Positions 15,541 through 23,464 of a stretch of DNA of 64,000 nucleotides are shown here, piece by piece (the first letter of the stretch is position 1; each line of letters begins with the position of its first letter). Both the position numbers and the translations under genes were made by a program. Under the pieces are notes generated by a model. It was given only the letters and a program-made list of their open reading frames with translations, did not search any database and was not told the DNA's origin. This DNA comes from Ga0077555 sp964500805 (GTDB lineage: Bacteria; Pseudomonadota; Alphaproteobacteria; Rhizobiales; Hyphomicrobiaceae): assembly GCA_964500805.1 (NCBI GenBank), contig CAZCQH010000009.1, forward strand, positions 61,685 through 125,684, read 5' to 3'.

Positions 15541-16521
15541 TCAGTTGAACTGCGCCGCGGCGTCAGCCCACAGACGATGGAACCGCTGCTCGTTGAGGTC
15601 GGTGTAGCCTTCGTATCCAGCCTTCTGATCGGCATAGAGCGAGGACATGGCCGCGCCGACCAAGTCCTCGGATAGCTTCGACGTCACCTCCTGCGTCATG
15701 CCCCACATGTACTCGCGGAGCGAAACCATGATCTTGAAGAGCTGGTACTGTCTCTGCAGCGCCGGCGTGCACTGGCCGTGGTAGAGCCTGATGACTTCGT
15801 CATCGAGCTCGTCGGGCGCGTCCGCGTTGATGATGATGCCGGCGAGGTCGAAGTTCGGGTGGCCAAATCCACCGTAATCCCAGTCGACCAGCAGCACGGC
15901 TCTGTCCGCGGAGAAAACCATGTTCTGCGGAACCACGTCGTTGTGGGTGAGAACCGGCACGAACGGCTCGACATGCCGCTCGAGCTGATTGCAGATCTCG
16001 ACGAGCCGAGGGAGCTTCGGCGTGAGCCGGGATCCCATCCGTCGGCCGATCTCGGCATATCGCCGGACGACCTGGAACGGCCAGAAGTAGCTTACGGCGG
16101 GCTTTAGAACCGCCGCGTTCCGGTGCAGCTGCTTGAGGACGCCGACAATCTTCTTGAGCGTGTCGTAGTCCTTGATGTCGGACGGTTTAAGATCGCCCCC
16201 GGTCGCGAACTCGGCGACGATCAGCGAAGGCTCGACATGCACCACTTTGGGCGTGAGCCCGAGTTCCGAGGCCGCGATCGCTGTCGCCTGGACCGAAGAT
16301 TGGTAGATGCCATGCACCTCAATGTCGAAGCCGATCCGAGCCACATAGCTCCCCTTCGCGTCGGAGACCTTGAAGCTCGTGTTGCACAGCCCGCCGATAA
16401 TCGGCTCGAGCTTCGGAGATCCTGACCAGAGCGGCAGGCTGGCGACGTAGCGTTTCAGCGCCTCCGGCGAGGAGTCGCGATGGATCCCGGTCATGTCGTG
16501 GCTTTGACTGCTTGCTGTCAC
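15541..16521 (-). CDS. Choline/ethanolamine-kinase-like phosphotransferase
   Basis: A 326-residue protein of the APH / choline kinase fold. The catalytic motif LTHNDVVPQNMVF (His-x-Asp-x4-Asn) and the metal-binding VDWDYGGFGHPNFDLAG are intact; the N-terminal GGLCNTSFKV is the nucleotide-loop region seen in LicA-type choline kinases. It should phosphorylate a hydroxyl on a small, possibly cationic, substrate. It is embedded in the CUT1 operon directly after the second permease. Choline phosphorylation is possible but not shown, since a dedicated choline importer and oxidation system lies elsewhere in the window. Confidence 0.85.
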   Translation of the reverse strand: MTASSQSHDMTGIHRDSSPEALKRYVASLPLWSGSPKLEPIIGGLCNTSFKVSDAKGSYVARIGFDIEVHGIYQSSVQATAIAASELGLTPKVVHVEPSLIVAEFATGGDLKPSDIKDYDTLKKIVGVLKQLHRNAAVLKPAVSYFWPFQVVRRYAEIGRRMGSRLTPKLPRLVEICNQLERHVEPFVPVLTHNDVVPQNMVFSADRAVLLVDWDYGGFGHPNFDLAGIIINADAPDELDDEVIRLYHGQCTPALQRQYQLFKIMVSLREYMWGMTQEVTSKLSEDLVGAAMSSLYADQKAGYEGYTDLNEQRFHRLWADAAAQFN

Positions 16522-16534
16522 TGTGACGCTCCGT

Positions 16535-17353
16535 TCATCCTTTCACCGCACCAAAAGTGAGTCCCCGAACGAGGTGCCTCTGCATCATGAATGTGAACAC
16601 GAGAACGGGAATGGTTTGCAGCACCGACGCGGCTGCGACCTCTCCCCACAAGGTGCCGGTATGCATGACGAGCGAGGGGATCATGACCGTCACCGTGCGC
16701 ATCTGTCCCGCCGACAGAAGAAGCGCGAAGAGAAGCTCATTCCACGAGAACAGCAGGACGAAGATCGCGACCGTGGCGAGACCCGGGAGCGTCATCGGCA
16801 GCGCGATGCGCCACAGCACTTGATAGTGCGAGCAGCCGTCGACATAGGCGGCCTCCTCGATCTCACGCGGAACCTCGTCGAAGAATGACTTCATCATCCA
16901 CACCACGAGCACAAGATTGAACGAAGCGTGCGCGATGATCACGCCGGCGTTGATGCTGAGCAGCCCCAACTTGAAGAAGAGGAGATACATCGGCAGCGCG
17001 TATGCAACCGGTGGACCGAGCCGCGTCGAGAGGATGTAGAAGAAGAGGTGGTTCCCCGCTGGAACCTGGAACCGCGAGAAGCCGTAGGCCGCGAGCGTTC
17101 CGATGCTGACGGCGAGAGCCGTGCTTGAGAGCCCGACGATGAGGGAGTTGAGGAGATATCCCCCGAACCCCTTTTCGGCGAGGATGACGGCGTAGTTCTC
17201 GAGCGTCGGTGAGATGAGCACGCGTGGTGGCGCGACGAGAATGTCGGGCCGGATCTTGAAGCTTGTCAGCGCGAGCCAAAGGTAGGGCAAGAGCGCCACG
17301 GCGAGGAGCACGGCGAGCGCGAACCAGAACAGCGGCCCATTGCGGCTCTTCAT
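16535..17353 (-). CDS. CUT1 ABC transporter permease (MalG-like)
   Basis: A 272-residue inner-membrane permease with six hydrophobic segments. The EAA loop that docks on the ATPase is visible as EIEEAAYVDGCSHYQVLWRI followed by ALPMTLPGL. The N-terminus (LALTSFKIRPDILVAPPR) is typical of the MalG group, with a periplasmic region before the transport core. Its ATG overlaps the stop of the first permease gene by four bases. Together with the MalF-like partner it forms the translocation pore. Confidence 0.95.
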   Translation of the reverse strand: MKSRNGPLFWFALAVLLAVALLPYLWLALTSFKIRPDILVAPPRVLISPTLENYAVILAEKGFGGYLLNSLIVGLSSTALAVSIGTLAAYGFSRFQVPAGNHLFFYILSTRLGPPVAYALPMYLLFFKLGLLSINAGVIIAHASFNLVLVVWMMKSFFDEVPREIEEAAYVDGCSHYQVLWRIALPMTLPGLATVAIFVLLFSWNELLFALLLSAGQMRTVTVMIPSLVMHTGTLWGEVAAASVLQTIPVLVFTFMMQRHLVRGLTFGAVKG

Positions 17354-18258
17354 GGCGTTCTCCCAGCGGGAGCGCTACGGCTCACGACCTTGTAAAAAAC
17401 GGCGGCCAGAATGAGCGAGATGTAGGCCAGCACCAGGCAGATCGCCGCGCCGTATCCGAGCCTCCAACTGACGAATGTCGTCCGGTAGGCGAAGATCGAA
17501 ATCAGCTCCGTCGCCGAGCCCGGTCCTCCGCCCGTCAGCACATAGATCGTGTCGAACACCTTGCTCGCATCGATCGCGCGAAACATGACGGCGAGAACGA
17601 TGAGCGGTCGCAGGAGAGGCAACTGGATGTAACGGAACACCTGCCAGTTGCTGGCTCCGTCGAGATGGGCCGCCTCGATGGGGTCCTGCGGCAGAGCCGT
17701 GAGGCCGGCCAGCAGGATGAGCATCACGAAAGGCGTCCACTCCCAGATATCGATGATGACCAGCGCAACGAAGGCGGAGAACTCTCCCGAGAAAATGCTT
17801 TGCGCCGTGAAGAAGCCCAGCTGATTGAGCCAATAGGTCACTGGGCCGAAGCTCGGCATGAGGAGGAGCCGCCACATCATGCCCACAACAACAGGTGCCA
17901 CCATGGTCGGAAGTATGAGCGTGGTAACGACCAGGCGCTGCCCGCGGAACTGACGGTTCAGGAGCACCGCGATGCTGAGACCGAGCACCAGCTCGATCGG
18001 AACGGCAAGCATGACGAAGAGAGCCGTGCGACCGAGCGCGGCATAGAACTTCGGATCGCTTCCCAAGAGCTCGCGGAAGTTTTCGAGTCCGATGAATTGC
18101 CCGCTCGGCAGAAAGCTCGCGAGCGAAAGATCGGTTAGGCTGTCGTTTATGGCGAGGATGGTTGGGATGAGCGCGGCAACGATCAGGAACAGGATCACGG
18201 GGGTCATGCAGAACCACATGAAGCTCGTCGAAACGTTCCTGACGGACGCGGCTCTCAT
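17350..18258 (-). CDS. CUT1 ABC transporter permease (MalF-like)
   Basis: A 302-residue inner-membrane permease. The EAA motif reads PIEAAHLDGASNWQVFRYI then QLPLLRPLI, and the SLTDLSL and GLENFRELL segments near the start are usual for MalF/UgpA-type subunits. A longer frame exists upstream, but it lies inside the preceding flavoprotein gene. The ATG at 18258 overlaps that gene's stop (ATGA) and begins the expected N-terminus MRAASVRNVSTSFMWF. Second subunit of the importer. Confidence 0.95.
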   Translation of the reverse strand: MRAASVRNVSTSFMWFCMTPVILFLIVAALIPTILAINDSLTDLSLASFLPSGQFIGLENFRELLGSDPKFYAALGRTALFVMLAVPIELVLGLSIAVLLNRQFRGQRLVVTTLILPTMVAPVVVGMMWRLLLMPSFGPVTYWLNQLGFFTAQSIFSGEFSAFVALVIIDIWEWTPFVMLILLAGLTALPQDPIEAAHLDGASNWQVFRYIQLPLLRPLIVLAVMFRAIDASKVFDTIYVLTGGGPGSATELISIFAYRTTFVSWRLGYGAAICLVLAYISLILAAVFYKVVSRSAPAGRTP

Positions 18259-20690
18259 GCTCTGATCCTCGCGTTGTCCGGGTCGTAGAGCGGCTTCATG
18301 TGCACGGAGGCCGGAACGAGACGTGTCCTGACTTCGAGCTGATAGCGGCCGCCTTCGACGAAGGCTTTGTCGATGGGCCTGTCCGACCTTAGAAAGCCGA
18401 GCGCAATGGCTCGGCCGACGGTGTGTCCGAAGCCTGCGCTCGTCGTCCAGCCAACCCTTTCTCCGTTGCGAATGATCGTCTCTCGGCCGTGCAGGACGAC
18501 GGTCGGATCGTCCGGCGTAAGGGTGGCAAGCATCCTTCGCACACCGTTCTCGCGCTGCCTGAGCAGCGCGTCGCGCCCGATGAACTTGCGCCCGCTGTCG
18601 AGATCGACCGTGGCCCCGAGTCCGGTCTCGAGCGGCGTATGGTCGGGGCCGATGTCGGCCGCCCAGACGCGATAGCCCTTTTCGAGACGCAAGGAGTCGA
18701 TGGTGCGGTAGCCGGCGTCGAGGAGCCCGAAGCCCGATCCGGCCTGCTTCAGCGCGTCGTACACCGTCTGCATGTATTCGGCCGGCACATGCAGCTCCCA
18801 TCCCAACTCGCCGACGAACGTCACGCGAAGCGCAATGACCGGCGCGCCGGCGACCATGATCTCGCGCGCGCCTCCGAATGGAAACGCCTCGTTGGAGAGA
18901 TCCGTCTCGGCCTGCATGGACAGGATGCTGCGCGAGAGGGGTCCCATGAGCGCGAGCGTCCCGTAGGCCGAGGTTACGTCGATGACCGCGGCGCGGGCGG
19001 CAGGATCGATGTGGCGCTTCAGATGAGCAAAGTCGTGCGTGGCGAAGCCCGTCCCTGTCACGATAAAGAAGCGGTCGTCAGCGAGCCGCGAGATCGTGAC
19101 GTCGCATTCAATGCCGCCGTTTCCGTTCAGGAGCTGCCGGTACAAGACGCGGCCGGGCTTCGCGATGTCGCCGGCGCAGAGAGGCGATAGCGCCTCCTCC
19201 GCATCGGCGCCCACGACCAGGAACTTCGCGAATGAGCTCTGGTCGAACAGCGCCGCCGCATTGCGGACGGCGTTGCTTTCGGTCGCAACCGCGTCGTGCC
19301 AATTGGGACGCGCGAACGTGTAGATTTCGCCCGGCTCGCCACCGCGTGCGAACCAGTTGGGGCGCTCCCAACCTGCCTTGTTTCCGAATACGGCGCCTGC
19401 GAGCTTGAGCCGATCGTAGATCGCGCTCCTCCGCAGCGGTCGCCCCGCCTGCATCTCCTCGCCGGGCCAGCCCATCGTGTAGTGATGTCCTTGCCCCTCA
19501 AGTGCGCGCGCCCGAACCTGGCTGTCGGAGCGGTGATAGGCGCCGAACCGGCGGATATCGGCGGGCCACAGGTCGAAGGGCTGCTCACCGCCAGCGATCC
19601 ACTCGGCGAGCGCTTTTCCGGCGCCGCCCGCGGCGGCGATGCCGAAGGCGTTGAACCCGCAGCCCACGAAGAAATTCCTGCATTCGGGCGCTTCGCCAAG
19701 AATGAACATGCCGTCCTCGGTGAACGACTCGATGCCGTTGAACCATCGCTTGACGCCTGTCGTTTCGAGTGCCGGAACTCTCCGGACCGCATTTTCGAGG
19801 AGCGGCAGGAAATGATCCGTATCCTCGGGCAGGAGGCGGAACGCGTGATGCTCGGAGATGGGCCGCTCAGCGAAGGCAATGGGGTTCGGCTCGTAGCCTC
19901 CCACGGCCAGCCCTCCCACCTCCTCCTTGAAGTAGGTCAGACGATCGGGATCGCGCACGGTCGGCGTGTCCTTGTTCAGACCCTCGATCCTTTCGGTGAC
20001 GAAGTATTGGTGGTGTGAGGGCTGAATCGGAATGTTCACGCCCGCCATGCGTCCAAGCTGTCGCGACCAGATGCCGGCACAGCAGACGATAATCTCGCAA
20101 CCGATGCGGCCGGCACTGGTCATGACGGCGGCGGGACGGCCGTTCGCGAGCTCGATCGACAGAACCCGGACCTGCTCGACAATCTTGGCCCCGGCGTTCC
20201 TGGCCCCCTTTGCCAGAGCCATGGTGACGTCCGTCGGATTGGCAACTCCGTCGCTCGGCAAGTAGGCGGCACAAATAATGTCTTCCGCATTCATGACGGG
20301 AAAGAGCGCATGGGCCTCCTTGGCCGACACCATGTGCATCTCGAGGCCGAAGGATCTTGCGGTCGTCGTGGCGCGCTCGAATTCGGCGCGACGCTCCTCC
20401 GTGCAGGCAAGCCTGAGAGAACCGTTCCGATGCCACCCGGTGGCCTGTCCCGTCTCCGCCTCGAGTTGCGCGTACAGCGCAACGGAATGGCCGAGCAGGC
20501 GGGTGATGTTGGCGTTGGCCCTCAGCTGTCCGACGGCGCCAGCAGCGTGCCAGGTCGTTCCTGAGGTCAGTTGGTTTTGCTCAAGAAGGAGGACGTCAGT
20601 CAGGCCGAGCTTGGCGAGGTGATAGGCCGTCGAACACCCGACGATCCCACCTCCAATGACAACGACCCTAGACTGGGAGGGCACTGACAT
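18255..20690 (-). CDS. Dimethylglycine/sarcosine-dehydrogenase-like flavoprotein with GcvT domain
   Basis: An 811-residue fusion. Residues 1-400 are a DAO-type FAD oxidase (VVVIGGGIVGCSTAYHLAKLG), containing LTSGTTWHAAG with His48, the position that binds FAD covalently in mammalian dimethylglycine dehydrogenase. Residues 430-811 are the folate-binding GcvT/aminomethyltransferase domain (FGLLDAGYRTIDSLRLEKGYRVWAAD, then LGFLRSD). The family oxidises N-methyl amines and passes formaldehyde to tetrahydrofolate. It is the first gene of the CUT1 operon, coupled by ATGA to the permease gene. Dimethylglycine and sarcosine are handled by dgcAB and sox genes elsewhere here, so this enzyme may serve another N-methylated compound. 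Confidence 0.9.
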   Translation of the reverse strand: MSVPSQSRVVVIGGGIVGCSTAYHLAKLGLTDVLLLEQNQLTSGTTWHAAGAVGQLRANANITRLLGHSVALYAQLEAETGQATGWHRNGSLRLACTEERRAEFERATTTARSFGLEMHMVSAKEAHALFPVMNAEDIICAAYLPSDGVANPTDVTMALAKGARNAGAKIVEQVRVLSIELANGRPAAVMTSAGRIGCEIIVCCAGIWSRQLGRMAGVNIPIQPSHHQYFVTERIEGLNKDTPTVRDPDRLTYFKEEVGGLAVGGYEPNPIAFAERPISEHHAFRLLPEDTDHFLPLLENAVRRVPALETTGVKRWFNGIESFTEDGMFILGEAPECRNFFVGCGFNAFGIAAAGGAGKALAEWIAGGEQPFDLWPADIRRFGAYHRSDSQVRARALEGQGHHYTMGWPGEEMQAGRPLRRSAIYDRLKLAGAVFGNKAGWERPNWFARGGEPGEIYTFARPNWHDAVATESNAVRNAAALFDQSSFAKFLVVGADAEEALSPLCAGDIAKPGRVLYRQLLNGNGGIECDVTISRLADDRFFIVTGTGFATHDFAHLKRHIDPAARAAVIDVTSAYGTLALMGPLSRSILSMQAETDLSNEAFPFGGAREIMVAGAPVIALRVTFVGELGWELHVPAEYMQTVYDALKQAGSGFGLLDAGYRTIDSLRLEKGYRVWAADIGPDHTPLETGLGATVDLDSGRKFIGRDALLRQRENGVRRMLATLTPDDPTVVLHGRETIIRNGERVGWTTSAGFGHTVGRAIALGFLRSDRPIDKAFVEGGRYQLEVRTRLVPASVHMKPLYDPDNARIRA

Positions 20691-20802
20691 GCCCGTTTTC
20701 CCTCCCTTAACGCCCGAGTATCCACATTACAATGCGTACCATGACACATCAAGCGGCGCTTTGGTGGGGCCATCTAGGGATGGAGATCGTTGCCCGGGAA
20801 CG

Positions 20803-22149
20803 TCAGTTGGGCTGCAGCCGCTGGTCGAGCAGCAGAACCGAGCGGTAGAGGACTTCGACGCCGTTGGCACAGTCCTCCCACGACGTGAATTCCTGCGGCG
20901 CATGACTGATGCCGTCGCGGCTCGGTACGAAGATCATTTCCATCGGCGCGATCCTGGAGATCTCGCCCGCGTCGTGCACGGCGCCGCTCGGGATATCCGC
21001 GGTCGAGAGCCCGGCCGACTGCGCGGCCTCGCGGATGACGCTTCGGATCGACGGGTCGCTGGGTGCGGCCTCGATGTCATTGATGACTTCGCAACTTGTC
21101 TCGACACCCTCTTCCTTATCGGTCTGCGCGAACTTCTGTTGAATCTGTTCCCACATCCGTTCGATCTTGCCGGCGTCGAGATCGCGCAATTCGACCGGAA
21201 ACTCGACACGTCCGGGAATGACGTTCGGAACCCCGGGTTCTGCCCTCGCGTACCCGACCGTCCCGACCTGCGCGCCCGACTCCGCCCGCGCGACCTCGCG
21301 CACGGAAAGCAGGTGCTTCGCGGCCGCCACGAGCGCGTCTTTCCGGCGATTCATCGGCGTCGTGCCCGCGTGGTTGGCGAAGCCGGTCGTGACGCATTTC
21401 CACCGCTTGAGGCTCACAATGCCGGTGACGACGCCAATCTGAACCTTGGTCTCTTCAAGCACCGGCCCCTGCTCGATATGCAGTTCGAGGATCGCGGCGA
21501 GTGCTCCCGGCGCAATGCGCGCCTCGGTCAGTCGCGCGGGATCTTGTCCATAGCGCCGCAGCCAGTCGGCAACGGTCAGTCCTTCGTCATCCTTGCGGTC
21601 GAGGATCTCCGGTCCCAAGACACCGGCCGCGACGCCCGAGCCCAACGCGCTGATGCCGAAATGCGGACCTTCCTCGTTGACCCAGATGACGATCTCGAGC
21701 GGATGGCGCGTGGTGACGTTCGCGTCATTGAGCGCGCGAATGACCTCGATCGCGCCGAGGCTCCCCAACGGTCCGTCGAAATTGCCGCCGTTAGGGACCG
21801 AGTCGATATGCGAGCCGAACAAGAGCGTCGGGAGCTGTTCCGAGCCCGGGCGTCGGCCGAAAATGTTCCCGGCCGGATCGACACGAACCTCGAGGCCCGC
21901 ATCCTTCATCAGGCTCATCACATAGGTCCGCGCATCCAGATCGGCCTCTGAAAAGCCGAGCCGGGTGACGCCGCCTTCGGGATTGCGGCCGAACGCGCTC
22001 AGTTTCTCGAGTGTCGCCTGCAGCCGTTGCGCGTTGATGTGCCGAGCTTGGGCGCCCGACTCTTCCGGCCGTGCGTCACTAGCGCCGAGCAGAAGCACGC
22101 AAAAGATCGCGGCAAACAAACGGAGCCCTACGCATCCGGGCGCAGACAT
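20803..22149 (-). CDS. Exported M20-family Zn amidohydrolase (carbamoyl-amino-acid hydrolase type)
   Basis: A 448-residue member of the AmaB/HyuC/AllC group, which hydrolyse N-carbamoyl amino acids, ureidoglycine-type compounds or allantoate. Metal and catalytic elements are present: GSHIDSVPNGGNFDG, NEEGPHFG, ELHIEQGP, FANHAGTTPMNRRKDAL and SGAVHDAGE. The start at 22149 has GGGAG upstream and gives a signal peptide (CVGLRLFAAIFCVLLLGAS), which is unusual because this group is normally cytoplasmic. A longer frame to 22206 overlaps the Fic gene's stop. It lies 112 bases upstream of the flavoprotein gene on the same strand and may belong to that operon. Confidence 0.88.
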   Translation of the reverse strand: MSAPGCVGLRLFAAIFCVLLLGASDARPEESGAQARHINAQRLQATLEKLSAFGRNPEGGVTRLGFSEADLDARTYVMSLMKDAGLEVRVDPAGNIFGRRPGSEQLPTLLFGSHIDSVPNGGNFDGPLGSLGAIEVIRALNDANVTTRHPLEIVIWVNEEGPHFGISALGSGVAAGVLGPEILDRKDDEGLTVADWLRRYGQDPARLTEARIAPGALAAILELHIEQGPVLEETKVQIGVVTGIVSLKRWKCVTTGFANHAGTTPMNRRKDALVAAAKHLLSVREVARAESGAQVGTVGYARAEPGVPNVIPGRVEFPVELRDLDAGKIERMWEQIQQKFAQTDKEEGVETSCEVINDIEAAPSDPSIRSVIREAAQSAGLSTADIPSGAVHDAGEISRIAPMEMIFVPSRDGISHAPQEFTSWEDCANGVEVLYRSVLLLDQRLQPN

Positions 22150-22202
22150 CGCATTCGCTCCCGCGGATAGTCGCCGATTACTGAAGTCGTTCGTAGGCTC
22201 TG

Positions 22203-22808
22203 TCATTGCGGGCTCCTCGGAGTCGCGAAAGCGAGAAGGGGAGTCAAGTCGCCCCGGTCGGCCGCTTTAAGCGCCGTAATGTAGGTTTTCCGCCGATCAT
22301 TCATCTTTTGCAGGTCGTGTCCTCCGGACCAGTCAATGGGCTTCGCGCCATAGATGCGGACCAGCATCGTGTCGGCCATGATCCGGGCATGACGGCCGTT
22401 GCCGTTTGGAAACGGATGGATGGACACCATGCGGTGATGAAGCCGCACGGCAGCCTCGACCGGGTCGTAGGTGTTGTGGTCGGCCCAATAGCGCGCGTCG
22501 TTCATCAGCGTCCGCAATTCGACGCCGATATGCAGCGGGTCGATGCCGATATTCTTGCCGGTTTTCCGAAACGTCCCGGCCCAACTCCACACATTGCCAA
22601 ACAGGCGCTTGTGCAGCGTGACGGCGAAGGTGTCCGTTAGCACGTCCTTGCGGCGCTGGCGGGAAAGCCAAAGCAGGCCAGATTCGATGTTGACCTGTTC
22701 CAGTTCATCCAGTTCGCCGCGTGTGGTGATGTGCTTGAACTTCAGTCCCTCCATTTCCTCGGGGTCGAGCGGCGTCGCTCCTTCCGGGTCGTCCGTCACG
22801 ACAGTCAT
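22203..22808 (-). CDS. Fic-family protein (mobile mystery protein B)
   Basis: A 201-residue Fic-domain protein of the mobile mystery protein B type (TIGR02613). The AMP-transferase core motif HPFPNGNGRHAR (131-142) is complete, with the catalytic histidine and the anion-binding NGNGR, and the flap region TGKNIGIDP precedes it. The N-terminal helix (ELDELEQVNIESGLLWL) does not show the S/T-x3-E-G/N inhibitory motif, so any restraint probably comes from its partner. It is coupled by ATGA to the gene for mobile mystery protein A. The pair behaves like a toxin-antitoxin module by context, though its target is unknown. Confidence 0.9.
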   Translation of the reverse strand: MTVVTDDPEGATPLDPEEMEGLKFKHITTRGELDELEQVNIESGLLWLSRQRRKDVLTDTFAVTLHKRLFGNVWSWAGTFRKTGKNIGIDPLHIGVELRTLMNDARYWADHNTYDPVEAAVRLHHRMVSIHPFPNGNGRHARIMADTMLVRIYGAKPIDWSGGHDLQKMNDRRKTYITALKAADRGDLTPLLAFATPRSPQ

Positions 22809-23269
22809 TTGTCGTTCCAGAAGTCCGACGGCATATCACGGACAAGGTCGGCCGCAAGGCGGGAGACCTGCTGCGAAATCTTGTCATCGGGAAGCGTCTG
22901 GTTTTCCAACGCCATATGGCGGCTCGCCGTATCGACGATGACCTGCGCCTTTTTGCGCGCTTGTGCATTGACCATGTCATCGACGGTTCGCGCAGGCACT
23001 ATGGCATACACGAAGCGACAGCCCATCGCTTCGGCCGCGGCCCGCATGGATTTGAGCGTCACACCTCCGGATAGCTCGGCGCGCTCGGCGCGGGCGACCC
23101 TGGCGCGGGTCACGCCCAGGCGACGGGCAAGCTGCGCACCGGACATGCCGAGTGCCTTGCGCACGGTGCGCAGCCAGCCTTCGGATGGTGTGGAAAGGGA
23201 TGCTGCCTGACTGGCGGCGCGATCAACAATCGCCTGATATTGCCGCCGAACGGCACGTTGGACACTCAT
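22805..23269 (-). CDS. XRE-family regulator (mobile mystery protein A)
   Basis: A 154-residue protein of the mobile mystery protein A type (TIGR02612). The helix-turn-helix lies at about 32-60 (LRTVRKALGMSGAQLARRLGVTRARVARAERAE), followed by GGVTLKSMRAAAEAMGCRFVYAIVP, the usual continuation. It is always reported next to protein B. The promoter just before its ATG carries long inverted repeats, which suggests self-repression. It probably both represses the operon and restrains the Fic partner. Confidence 0.9.
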   Translation of the reverse strand: MSVQRAVRRQYQAIVDRAASQAASLSTPSEGWLRTVRKALGMSGAQLARRLGVTRARVARAERAELSGGVTLKSMRAAAEAMGCRFVYAIVPARTVDDMVNAQARKKAQVIVDTASRHMALENQTLPDDKISQQVSRLAADLVRDMPSDFWNDK

Positions 23270-23325
23270 TTGTATACCTATAAATTGACTCTATAAGCCA
23301 CAAAGTCAATCTATAAGTATACAAA
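23269..23325 (-). promoter_or_regulatory. Palindromic operator/promoter of the mobile mystery pair
   Basis: Immediately before the protein A start lie two nested inverted repeats: TTTGTATAC (23269-23277) with GTATACAAA (23317-23325), and ATTGACT (23284-23290) with AGTCAAT (23304-23310). The hexamer CTATAA occurs three times between them. On the minus strand the inner arm supplies a TTGACT -35-like box. The stretch is strongly AT-rich against GC-rich surroundings. This is a convincing autoregulatory site for the XRE protein. Confidence 0.75.
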
Positions 23326-23397
23326 TTATGCCTGATTGTCAATCTTTATATTGCTGCATCGCAGCTGATTCCTCAAAGCGCCTCATGGCAAATTGTC

Positions 23398-23413
23398 AAA
23401 GCGTTGGCGCTTT
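23398..23413 (-). terminator. Weak hairpin downstream of betA
   Basis: A 6-bp stem AAAGCG/CGCTTT with a four-base loop lies about 50 bases beyond the betA stop, followed on the minus strand by GACAATTT. It is short and only moderately stable, so it is at best a weak terminator between betBA and the mobile mystery genes. Confidence 0.3.
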
Positions 23414-23464
23414 CATTGGCGTTAGGCGATCGCCGGCGCGATCTCGTCGCTCCATTCCTGAGCT

